The notes beneath the pieces are model-generated. The model had not been told where the DNA came from. It worked only from the letters and a program-made list of their open reading frames with translations, and made no database searches. Both the position numbers and the translations under genes were made by a program. Shown here in pieces: positions 52,745 through 59,346 of a DNA stretch of 64,000 nt. This stretch comes from an uncultured Alistipes sp. Lineage in GTDB: Bacteria; Bacteroidota; Bacteroidia; Bacteroidales; Rikenellaceae. Positions within the stretch are counted from its first letter, which is position 1, and every line of letters starts with the position of its first letter. The stretch covers positions 122,604 through 186,603 of the forward strand of contig CALLRW010000007.1 in assembly GCA_938014215.1 (NCBI GenBank). The letters run 5' to 3'.

Positions 52745-54325
52745 CTAAAATTCAACCATTCGCAACCGTTTGCACGGATTGGTCCTTGTCCTGGGCACTG
52801 AAAACAACTCGTTGGAGCAATCCGACGAGTTGTTCGTTTTCTTACCTCGTAATGTGCTGGTCTGCCGATAGATCAAACTCAGTACCTCGTTGAAATGGTC
52901 AGTTCGATATGATTTTCCGTCGAAGTGCAATTTTTGGGGAAACATCGAACTTACAAGTTTCATCTTTACATCCACGGGAGCATCCTCGATATATTTGGGG
53001 AGGTTGTTTATCAGTGATATAGCATAACCCAACTTGTGTTCTATCTCGGTCGTGTCAGGGTGTCCCAAAGAATCGACCTTATCGCTGATGGCACTTCTCT
53101 GTTCTTGGTAGCGGAGCTTTATTCTTTCAAAATCTTCTTTGGAGAGTTCTCCATCCATATATTTATCCTCAAGCGATGCCAACCGTTGATCTATTTTCGA
53201 GCGTTCGTCTTTAAGGGCTGACCGTTGGTCGTCGATGTCTCGTCCCATTGACTTATTGAGATCCTTCAATATTAAGTCGTACAGATTCATCACTGTAGTG
53301 TTGGGTGTTAAACTACCAACGTAACGTCGAAATATGTCATTCGCCTCAAGCGCATTACAGCGGAAATGCTTGCTGTCAACCGAGCAATGGTAATAAGCAT
53401 ACCTATTGCCTGTGCAGCTTGTGCTTCGTGATCCTGTTAGACTTGCTCCGCATACAGGGCAAATTAGAAACTTCCTCAGAAACAGATCGGGATGAACACA
53501 TTTACCCGCGCGAGCCTGTTTGCGACGGGATCCATCCAAAATATCCTGCACGGTATTAAACGTATCAATGTCGATTATCGCCTGATGCAGACCCTTTGTC
53601 CAATAGGCAGGTTTATTTTGATACGCCTTTACATATACTTCTCCAATATAATATCTGTTGCGCAGCATTTTCAGGAAATTACTCTTGTGCATATTGTATG
53701 TGGTTGTTCGCACAAATTGGTTGCGGATAGTGATCGGTGCCACCAATCCTTTTGCTACCTCAGCAAATATGTCTCGAACAATCTTTGCCTCTGAAGGGAC
53801 AATCTCCACATATTTATGATAATCGCCTATTTTGACATTCTTATAACCATAGGGAGCCATATTCGTTGTCTTGCCCGCTTCCTGACTCTGACGAATCCCC
53901 TCTCGTGTGGCTTTTGATCGTTTAGCATTGTCGACATCCGCCATCGTTATGTAAACCCCAAGCAAGATCTTGCTCTCATCTTGTCTCCAATCGATATGCT
54001 CATCGACCGTATTAACCTCTATGCCGATATTCTCGAAATATTCCAAATTCTTGTAGGCGGCAGTCGTATTACGCGAGTATCTGTTCCATCGGAGGCATAG
54101 CACCATATCGACCTCTCTCTTGTGTTGTTTGCAATAAGCCATTATCTCCTGAAAGACCTTTCGATGCTCAAAATCCTTGGCACTATAATCCTCTTTATAG
54201 CATTTTACGATGTTGTATCCCGCCCGCTCGCAATATTCCGATATCGTCTTCTCTTGGTAGTCGAGACTGCATCCTTTCGCCTGTTCATCGCTCGACACGC
54301 GGCTATATATTATTACATTCTTCAT
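52745..54325 (-). CDS. Large serine recombinase
   Basis: The 526-residue protein has a resolvase domain with the catalytic Ser 11 in IIYSRVSSDEQ, and the conserved LCLRWNRYSRN. A recombinase domain follows (about 160-270), then a zinc ribbon with paired Cys (CPVCGASL and CSVDSKHFRC) and a coiled coil (about 375-425). It probably integrates or excises the AT-rich island. Its last 20 or so codons are encoded by the tRNA terminator and attR of the neighbouring element, so the native C terminus may have been different. Confidence 0.9.
   Translation of the reverse strand: MKNVIIYSRVSSDEQAKGCSLDYQEKTISEYCERAGYNIVKCYKEDYSAKDFEHRKVFQEIMAYCKQHKREVDMVLCLRWNRYSRNTTAAYKNLEYFENIGIEVNTVDEHIDWRQDESKILLGVYITMADVDNAKRSKATREGIRQSQEAGKTTNMAPYGYKNVKIGDYHKYVEIVPSEAKIVRDIFAEVAKGLVAPITIRNQFVRTTTYNMHKSNFLKMLRNRYYIGEVYVKAYQNKPAYWTKGLHQAIIDIDTFNTVQDILDGSRRKQARAGKCVHPDLFLRKFLICPVCGASLTGSRSTSCTGNRYAYYHCSVDSKHFRCNALEANDIFRRYVGSLTPNTTVMNLYDLILKDLNKSMGRDIDDQRSALKDERSKIDQRLASLEDKYMDGELSKEDFERIKLRYQEQRSAISDKVDSLGHPDTTEIEHKLGYAISLINNLPKYIEDAPVDVKMKLVSSMFPQKLHFDGKSYRTDHFNEVLSLIYRQTSTLRGKKTNNSSDCSNELFSVPRTRTNPCKRLRMVEF
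52785..52798 (+). repeat. Attachment-site core, right copy (attR)
   Basis: Exact 14-base match to the tRNA-Leu 3' end at 33490-33503; the rest of the tRNA is absent. It is followed at once by a terminator hairpin that would have served tRNA-Leu before insertion. Confidence 0.75.
52803..52840. terminator. Ancestral tRNA-Leu terminator hairpin
   Basis: AACAACTCGT (52803-52812) pairs with ACGAGTTGTT (52825-52834) and is followed by CGTTTTC. In the unintegrated chromosome it would lie directly after the tRNA. The serine recombinase frame now reads through it. Confidence 0.7.
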
Positions 54326-54327
54326 AT

Positions 54328-54468
54328 CTATTTATTTTTATCTATTTCGATTTGCATCTCTGCGAGCAGATAGAGATACTGACGTATCTGTCTTACCTGC
54401 TCATCCGTATATTTTATTTTTCCTGTATTTAATATCTTTTTGCATTCTGCCAATGTTATCACATTCAA
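54328..54468 (-). CDS. Small conserved-looking protein upstream of the serine recombinase (TTG start)
   Basis: The frame has no ATG at its start; it begins at TTG 54468 (or TTG 54471, GTG 54462) and encodes about 46 residues, including ITLAECKKILNTGKIKYTDE and VRQIRQYLYLLAEMQIEID. The stop ends 2 bases before the recombinase ATG, which implies translational coupling. Short proteins of this pattern precede serine recombinases in other Bacteroidota elements as I recall. Function is unknown; a recombination directionality or regulatory role is possible. Confidence 0.6.
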   Translation of the reverse strand: MNVITLAECKKILNTGKIKYTDEQVRQIRQYLYLLAEMQIEIDKNK

Positions 54469-54631
54469 CAATATTTATGTGGTGTCGAAGACACCTTATT
54501 TTTGTCACGGACTCTTCGGCACCACCCCTGCAACCAATTGCCGAAGTCTTCTGTTCGTCCGATTTTGTTGGATAACATCTAATCATCTGTCCCTAGCTAA
54601 GATACGAAATCTTTTTTCGATTGTATTTATA
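54469..54631 (-). promoter_or_regulatory. Structured leader upstream of the small gene and serine recombinase
   Basis: Two hairpins can form: GACTCTTCGGCA with TGCCGAAGTC (about 54509-54549), and GGTGTC-GAA-GACACC (54481-54495), the latter followed on the plus strand by TTATTTTT. On the minus strand the region would be the leader of the recombinase transcript. A weak -7 (TATCTTAG) lies near 54598. It could be an attenuator or a small RNA. Confidence 0.35.
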
Positions 54632-55984
54632 TTATTCATGTTGATCTTGATTGTTTTTATAATTGTGTAAAAAAATGTAGAGACGCCGTTCCGAATTCGG
54701 TTTTATTCCCTTGTCCTTAAGGATTCTGCTGTTCTCTGCTACGGACTTTGTGAAATCGTAGTTCGCTGACAGTATTTTGTCAGACACCATCGTTCGGATG
54801 CGATTCGCCATACTGCGCGGGGAGACCCCTTTGGACTTGCAATATGCGGGATTTACTTTGTACCCGCTCTTGTTTTTCTTATATGTTGGATCGGGTGTGT
54901 ACTCATGCCGTTTTAAGAAGGCACCTTTGGCGATTTTATATAATACATGGTTGGTAATGGTTCTGTCTGTATTATCTATCCAATATTGTCGCTCATAGGT
55001 CAGTGCGTACAACAGCTGTTCAAACTCCATTTGGGGCAGTATCTTCAGACGCAATAAAGCATTCAAGAATAGTATACGTTCCCGATTTCCTTTCTTTGTC
55101 TTGATCGGTAGTGTCCGCCTGTTCCCATACCTATCTTTGATAATGTATGTCCTTCTTTTGATTTGCGTGTAGCTGTCATTTAGCTGAATAAATGGCTGCG
55201 ATTTGTCGACAGGTGTTATGTCAACTATAGGATATATGTTTTTATATTTTGCGATAAATGAAAGTGCTGATTCATGGTCTGCTATCTTCCAAAAGTCATT
55301 TAGAAATTCGTGGTTTGTTATTACGATCTCGTCCTCTGCAATCCGTTGTTGTATATCATTCTTCCCCTCTTTTTTATAAGGTCTCGGAATGCAGGATACT
55401 TTGTTCAGGCAATAATCATCTTTAATAAAATCTGAATAATCATAAATAGAATAATTTTTATATAAAATACAATTATTCAAACTGTTACCACCCATCTGCT
55501 GACTACAGTTCATGCATGTGGTATCTATATTAAAATCGGGTATGTCACATTTTATTTTATCTACAATTCGATTTACCAATGCTTTATAATTATCATTATT
55601 GGTAATTGGTGATTCAAACAGATATACCAATCTATATCTGTTTACCTCTCCCGTAATATTGTTCGGGGTAGTATAAAGCATGCTTGGAGGACAAGAAACG
55701 CTCTCATAGAATTTTGGTGCAGGTATAGGACTCTCGTCCACGTCTATGAACACGGTATATGTCTTATCGAAATTTGATATGGTTTTTTGACGTGTCCCAA
55801 ATTCCTTATTGACAGAGTCTTTAAATATGTGAGTAAAGCAAAAGCCATGTTTTACATACTCAGCCAATGAGTCAATGTCGACCTCTACGGTTCGGTAGGT
55901 AACTTTCCCCCAATCTTTGCATTTGCCATTATATGATGTTGTTGACACGGATAATGGGAATTTCATTTTAAAATTTTTTATCAT
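54632..55984 (-). CDS. Primase/replication-like protein (VirE/AEP type), provisional
   Basis: The 450-residue protein has a DxD-containing strand (TVFIDVDESPIPAPKF), then YTTPNNITGEVNRYRLVYLFESPIT, a pattern seen in archaeo-eukaryotic-type primases and VirE-like N-terminal domains of Bacteroidota replication proteins. A Cys pair (TCMNCSQQMGG) follows. The C-terminal region (about 300-440) is basic and helical. No helicase Walker motif is present. A role in replicating the island is likely but not proven. The start at MIKNFKMKF could also be the Met six residues later. Confidence 0.55.
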   Translation of the reverse strand: MIKNFKMKFPLSVSTTSYNGKCKDWGKVTYRTVEVDIDSLAEYVKHGFCFTHIFKDSVNKEFGTRQKTISNFDKTYTVFIDVDESPIPAPKFYESVSCPPSMLYTTPNNITGEVNRYRLVYLFESPITNNDNYKALVNRIVDKIKCDIPDFNIDTTCMNCSQQMGGNSLNNCILYKNYSIYDYSDFIKDDYCLNKVSCIPRPYKKEGKNDIQQRIAEDEIVITNHEFLNDFWKIADHESALSFIAKYKNIYPIVDITPVDKSQPFIQLNDSYTQIKRRTYIIKDRYGNRRTLPIKTKKGNRERILFLNALLRLKILPQMEFEQLLYALTYERQYWIDNTDRTITNHVLYKIAKGAFLKRHEYTPDPTYKKNKSGYKVNPAYCKSKGVSPRSMANRIRTMVSDKILSANYDFTKSVAENSRILKDKGIKPNSERRLYIFLHNYKNNQDQHE

Positions 55985-56272
55985 AATAATTCATTTTTTT
56001 ATTTCGCGATTATTCAATGTTGAGATAGTATATATCTCAAGCATATAAGACTTTTATAAAAAATAACTGATAACCCTCCTTAGATAAATTTAGGAGGTTG
56101 TCGGTTTTTGTAAACATACAAATATGAATTTTAAAAACCCAAGCTTTTTTAATAAAAAATAACACAATCCTACTTTGCTCATTACATAAGCCGCCTTATA
56201 AAATATAAGGAACAGAGGTTAATATAGTTAGCACTGTCCGACATATATCGCGGATATAATTTTTATATAAAT
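55985..56272. other. AT-rich gap with inverted repeats, possible origin or promoter region
   Basis: No gene is seen. CCTTATA-AAA-TATAAGG (56194-56210) is a 17-base perfect inverted repeat. A weaker AACC.TCCT/AGGAGGTT hairpin at about 56075-56095 is followed by GTCGGTTTTTG. The location between the replication-like gene and a divergent small gene would suit a replication origin or divergent promoters. Confidence 0.35.
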
Positions 56273-56329
56273 ATGATTTTTCAAGTAAATAGACTATTTA
56301 TAGTAAATAATCTATTAACAAAAAGCGAT

Positions 56330-56524
56330 ATGACAAGAACAGTTAGAAACTTAGATGATCTGACTAAACAGAAGATTAGCAATGCGATGAAATTGAAGCA
56401 TCAGCAGCGCAGTGAGTCGGAGAAAAGGCAAACAGCCGAGAAACAAAGTGAAGCTATGAAAAATTATTGGAGAAGAATACCGAAGATAGATGATACTTCT
56501 CTCGTTACGTCAGAAGAAGATTGA
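56330..56524 (+). CDS. Small basic protein, possibly NUMOD3-like DNA-binding
   Basis: The 64-residue product (MTRTVRNLDDLTKQKISNAM...) is Lys/Arg-rich and resembles the NUMOD3 repeat found in homing endonucleases (TKQKISNAMKLKHQQRSESE). I start it at 56330; the frame opens at 56273, but the additional residues are hydrophobic and AT-driven. Function unknown. Confidence 0.5.
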   Translation: MTRTVRNLDDLTKQKISNAMKLKHQQRSESEKRQTAEKQSEAMKNYWRRIPKIDDTSLVTSEED

Positions 56525-56587
56525 CCAAAATATCAATTTGTGTCAATTAAAATAATATTTGACACGTGTGCAATGCGATTAAAAACC

Positions 56588-56622
56588 AAAAACCGCCCTG
56601 TAGCAATCTACAAGGCGGTTTT
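56588..56622. terminator. Bidirectional terminator
   Basis: AAAACCGCC pairs with GGCGGTTTT, continued by TGTAG/CTACA around CAAT. It lies between the plus-strand small gene (56330-56524) and the minus-strand XRE gene (56653-56952). Confidence 0.8.
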
Positions 56623-56652
56623 ATACTGTTCGACGTCTATCTCGACTATTTT

Positions 56653-56952
56653 TTATTGTTGAATATTTTCCGAATCGATTTTGTTTATGAACTCTTTGAG
56701 AGCGTCCAATGATTCAATCTTTGTAATAACTCCCCGATATTCCAAATAACCGCTTACTTGGGGCAGGTTTGCAGGTTTGAAAAGCTCAGAGACCTCTACG
56801 TTGAGGACTTTGGCAACCTCCTTCAACCGGGATAAAGTGGGGTTACCATTGAGCGAGTTGGATAAATTCACTCTTGAGATTCCGATCTCTTTTGCAATGT
56901 CGGCAATGGTCATTCCTCGTTGTCTTGCCAACTCTGAAATGCGCAGTTCCAT
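56653..56952 (-). CDS. XRE-family transcriptional regulator
   Basis: The 99-residue protein is a Cro/CI-type helix-turn-helix (about residues 4-60, RGMTIADIAKEIGISRVNLSNSLNGNPTLSRLKEVAKVL). A short C-terminal segment, SGYLEYRGVITKIESLDALKEFI, resembles the post-HTH segment of the HTH-NADAR protein at 59347. It faces the small genes at 57119 across a shared promoter region with phased CATTACA repeats, so it is the likely repressor acting there. Confidence 0.85.
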   Translation of the reverse strand: MELRISELARQRGMTIADIAKEIGISRVNLSNSLNGNPTLSRLKEVAKVLNVEVSELFKPANLPQVSGYLEYRGVITKIESLDALKEFINKIDSENIQQ

Positions 56953-56983
56953 GATGTGGGATGTTTGGTAATATATTTTCAGC

Positions 56984-57017
56984 CAAAGTTAATGAAAAAA
57001 ATGATAAAACATTACAA
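56984..57017 (-). promoter_or_regulatory. Promoter for the XRE gene
   Basis: TAACTTTG (56991-56984) reads on the minus strand 32 bases before the ATG at 56952. A TTG at 57017-57015 is 23 bases upstream, a loose spacing; it overlaps the first CATTACA repeat. Confidence 0.45.
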
Positions 57018-57112
57018 AATTCAAAGAATATGAAAAAATAACATTACAAATATTTGTATATATAAAAATAAAGCATTACATTTGTAGCACAAAAAGAAAA
57101 TAAAACATTACA
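57010..57112. repeat. Four CATTACA direct repeats with exact 32-bp spacing
   Basis: CATTACA begins at 57010, 57042, 57074 and 57106: three identical steps of 32 bases, close to three helical turns. The second copy lies within the palindrome TACAAATATTTGTA (57045-57058), the third overlaps the -7 element of the rightward promoter, and the fourth sits just before the ATG at 57119. This looks like a cooperative operator array. Confidence 0.8.
57054..57084 (+). promoter_or_regulatory. Promoter for the 57119 and 57342 genes
   Basis: TTG (57054-57056) and TACATTTG (57077-57084) are 20 bases apart. Two of the four CATTACA repeats overlap the promoter, so repression by direct occlusion is plausible. 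Confidence 0.68.
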
Positions 57113-57118
57113 AATACC

Positions 57119-57313
57119 ATGAGTGCACAAGTAGGACAATATAAATTTGGACGCCATCGCAATGTGTGGGGAATATGGAGATATATGGTGGTCAATGAGA
57201 GCGGAAGTTGTGCGGAGTTTGTCAAAGATGTATTGACCTATAATGATGCGGTAAGAGAAGTATATCGCCTTAATGGTTGGGCTCAACCTAAAAAGATATA
57301 TCGGAAATTCTAA
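57119..57313 (+). CDS. Small protein of unknown function
   Basis: The 64-residue product (MSAQVGQYKFGRHRNVWGIWRYM...) is aromatic-rich, with no recognised motif. A strong promoter and the phased repeat array directly upstream support expression. It is separated from the next gene by 28 bases and probably cotranscribed with it. Confidence 0.6.
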   Translation: MSAQVGQYKFGRHRNVWGIWRYMVVNESGSCAEFVKDVLTYNDAVREVYRLNGWAQPKKIYRKF

Positions 57314-57341
57314 TATAACTGTAATAAAAAATTTTACAACT

Positions 57342-57677
57342 ATGGCACAGATTATTGTTCTTCAGCATGACACAGCCGTCCGTGCAAACATTATTACTGT
57401 TCGCACTAATGCCCGTACAATTGACGGTATCGGTAAGGCAATTCTCATCGAGCAACTGAAAAAGAAGCTGCGCAGCGGACAGATTGTGAAATTTGCCTAT
57501 CTCAAAAGCAATGGCGAGGTTCGTGTCGCTTTCGGAACTCCCAATCCCGATTTTGTGAAGGATAAGGTTTGCGGATTGGGCGAGAGCCGCGAGAACTATG
57601 CGACGACTGCCTATTATGATTTGGAAAAGGGAGGATGGAGAAGTTTCCGATGGGAGAATCTGATAGCGGTATATTAA
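57342..57677 (+). CDS. Small SH3-like / WYL_2 (DUF2693) family protein
   Basis: The 111-residue product starts at 57342 (MAQIIVLQHD). The segment LRSGQIVKFAYLKSNGEVRVAFGT is typical of the DUF2693 (WYL_2, Sm/SH3-like) proteins frequent in Bacteroidota mobile elements. Its role is unknown; a nucleic-acid or protein-binding adaptor is possible. A terminator overlaps its stop codon. Confidence 0.7.
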   Translation: MAQIIVLQHDTAVRANIITVRTNARTIDGIGKAILIEQLKKKLRSGQIVKFAYLKSNGEVRVAFGTPNPDFVKDKVCGLGESRENYATTAYYDLEKGGWRSFRWENLIAVY

Positions 57678-57690
57678 TACCGCTATCTTT
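57662..57690 (+). terminator. Terminator at the 3' end of the 57342 gene
   Basis: GATAGCGGTAT and ATACCGCTATC form a near-perfect stem around TTA, followed by TTTACACTTTT. The stop codon lies in the loop. Confidence 0.7.
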
Positions 57691-57800
57691 ACACTTTTAC
57701 GATTACTGAAACTTGTATTATGCTGATATGCATAGCGATATGTAATGCTGAGTAAAATAATCTTTCAAAAATCGTTGTAACGGACAAAAGTGAATGTAAT

Positions 57801-58388
57801 ATGAGCCTGAAGTATTCCTATACAACAGCCGATTACCTTGCATGGAATGAGATGACGGGACTTATCAGACGGTTGTATGACGATGGTAACTACACGATCA
57901 GTCTGCTGTTGGCGTGCGGTTCATTTTGGGGGTTGCGCATCAGTGATCTACGTAACCTGATTTGGGAAAAGATTTTAGGGCAGGATACTTTGATCATTGT
58001 GGAAAAGAAGACAGGAAAAAGGCGTATGATTACGATCAATAAACCTCTTCAAAAACATATCAAGGCATGTTACTCGGCTCTTGGCAGACCGTCGCTTACG
58101 CAGAATTGCTTTATTTCGAGGATGGGGACGGTATATTCTGTGCAACGGCTGAATGGTATTTTTAAGGAGCTGAAAATAAAATATCATCTTCCTATCGACC
58201 ACTTCTCGACGCATAGCATGCGCAAAAGTTTTGGTCGGCAGATTGTCGACAAGGCGGGCACCAATGCGGAGATGGCATTGATAAAACTGTCTGAGATCTT
58301 CGGGCATTCTTCGTCCTCAATTACACGCAGATACTTAGGACTTCGACAGCAGGAGATACAAGAAACATATAATTCACTAACTTTTTAA
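57801..58388 (+). CDS. Catalytic-domain-only tyrosine recombinase
   Basis: The 195-residue protein contains all catalytic residues: Arg 46 (WGLRISDL), a Lys-rich beta turn (EKKTGKRRM), His 138/Arg 141 (HSMRKSFG), His 169 (FGHSSSS) and Tyr 178 (RRYLGL). It lacks the N-terminal core-binding and arm-binding domains of full integrases. Such minimal recombinases include FimB-like invertases, but no inverted repeats marking an invertible segment are obvious nearby. TGTAATG, the complement of the CATTACA operator, occurs at 57741 upstream. Confidence 0.8.
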   Translation: MSLKYSYTTADYLAWNEMTGLIRRLYDDGNYTISLLLACGSFWGLRISDLRNLIWEKILGQDTLIIVEKKTGKRRMITINKPLQKHIKACYSALGRPSLTQNCFISRMGTVYSVQRLNGIFKELKIKYHLPIDHFSTHSMRKSFGRQIVDKAGTNAEMALIKLSEIFGHSSSSITRRYLGLRQQEIQETYNSLTF

Positions 58389-58869
58389 TTAGCAATACCT
58401 CTCAAAGAGTGCTGTTCGAGTGAAAATAATTTCCTATATTTGTGAGGCAGAGTGCAGAAATGCATGAAGCAAACATATTTGATGAAAGTGTTTTCGCACT
58501 TATCCTAAGTAGGAAATGTGGTAGTTTCAAGACTGAAGGATAGACGAACAGCACTCATTCCTTGTATAGTTATTGAGGTTGGCATATTCTATTTCTACAT
58601 GCACACCCCATACTATTCAGGTGTGGGGTATTGCATCGTTTATTTCAGTCAAGGTCTTACCACAACCTCCTACTTGATAAACGAAACGGCTCCACACTTT
58701 CTTTTATTAACACCTTCTTTGGAGTTGGGAAGAATAAAATCATTAAAGGTTATGAAGAAACTTATCTGATCTATTGTGTGTGTATAAAAGAACGGGCTGA
58801 AAAATCATCTAAGGTAGATTATGTCCATTCGAATTATATTGAATCTAATTTATAGTTTTATTTAAAATC
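58389..58869. other. Gene-poor stretch with a possible promoter
   Basis: TATATTTG at 58435-58442 resembles a -7 element. It is followed by a 27-codon frame from 58460 (MHEANIFDESVFALILSRKC...) and by longer frames with no recognisable content (58518-58769). An imperfect hairpin with ATGCA/TGCAT and ACCCCA/TGGGGT arms lies near 58600-58636. The stretch may hold decayed coding sequence or a small RNA. Confidence 0.35.
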
Positions 58870-59112
58870 ATGAAAAAATATCTTGTTATTTTAGCAGCCG
58901 TTTTGTTATCATCTTGTGGAGTTCAAACTTCAACACCTGAAAAAGACGCTTTAAAAATTCGCAGCGCATTAAATAAAGCAACAAGTGCAAAAGACGTTGA
59001 CGACGCAGAAGCTTTATTTTACAAATATAAAGAAGCCTATGAAGAAGAAATCTATAACGGGAAACGGAATATCGAAGATTTGGAGAAACTAGTGACCTTA
59101 ATTTGGCAATAA
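58870..59112 (+). CDS. Small lipoprotein of unknown function
   Basis: The 80-residue product has a lipoprotein signal (MKKYLVILAAVLLSSC) and a short charged helical body (EKDALKIRSALNKATSAKDV, EALFYKYKEAYEEEIYNG). No family is recognised. A strong terminator follows at 59193. It precedes the defence-like cluster but has separate transcription signals. Confidence 0.65.
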   Translation: MKKYLVILAAVLLSSCGVQTSTPEKDALKIRSALNKATSAKDVDDAEALFYKYKEAYEEEIYNGKRNIEDLEKLVTLIWQ

Positions 59113-59192
59113 CTATAAAAATAAACAAAGAACAAGAACCCTTTCTCTTAACTTATTAGCCATGACCTAAAAGGTATTTGTACATGGATGAA

Positions 59193-59219
59193 AAAGAGTG
59201 CTGTTTCTCAGCACTCTTT
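59193..59219 (+). terminator. Terminator before the NADAR-AAA-TOPRIM-HD cluster
   Basis: AAAGAGTGCTG and CAGCACTCTTT form an 11-bp stem around a short TTTCT loop, followed by CTTTTT. It insulates the cluster from upstream transcription. Confidence 0.85.
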
Positions 59220-59281
59220 CTTTTTGTCGCGGTTTGGGTTTTTCACTTTTATATACGGAACTTTAATAGCGAAAACATTTT

Positions 59282-59330
59282 ATCAATTTACTTAATTGAT
59301 ATTGATTAAAAAATCAATTAACTATCTTTG
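59282..59330 (+). promoter_or_regulatory. Promoter and operator-like repeats of the HTH-NADAR gene
   Basis: TTG (59302-59304) and TATCTTTG (59323-59330) form a promoter with an 18-base spacer. Around it TTAATTGAT (59292-59300) and ATCAATTAA (59313-59321) form a 9-base inverted repeat, with a further ATCAATT at 59282. The placement suggests autoregulation by the HTH domain of the encoded protein. Confidence 0.6.
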
Positions 59331-59346
59331 TTAAAATTCCCAACCT

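Larger units (their letters stand above)
33504..52798. mobile_element. Integrated mobilizable element of about 19 kb carrying a heme-uptake operon
   Basis: The interval is bounded by a 14-bp direct repeat of the tRNA-Leu 3' end and by 26-bp direct repeats just inside both ends. A tyrosine integrase gene lies at the right end. It contains a relaxase, a MobC-like protein, a primase, a primase-helicase, an HTH protein and an AbiE toxin-antitoxin, but no conjugation (tra) apparatus. It is therefore best described as mobilizable, needing a helper conjugative element. The plus-strand half carries the hmu operon as cargo. Its base composition is host-like, suggesting transfer from a related GC-rich species. 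Confidence 0.78.

Noticed and set aside
52785..52800. Second tRNA gene
   Set aside because: Only the last 14 bases of tRNA-Leu are duplicated; there is no tRNA body.
54364..54402. Imperfect 39-base dyad (GAGCAG...CTGCTC) considered as an operator or att site
   Set aside because: It lies within codons of the small TTG-start gene, and the pairing has several mismatches.
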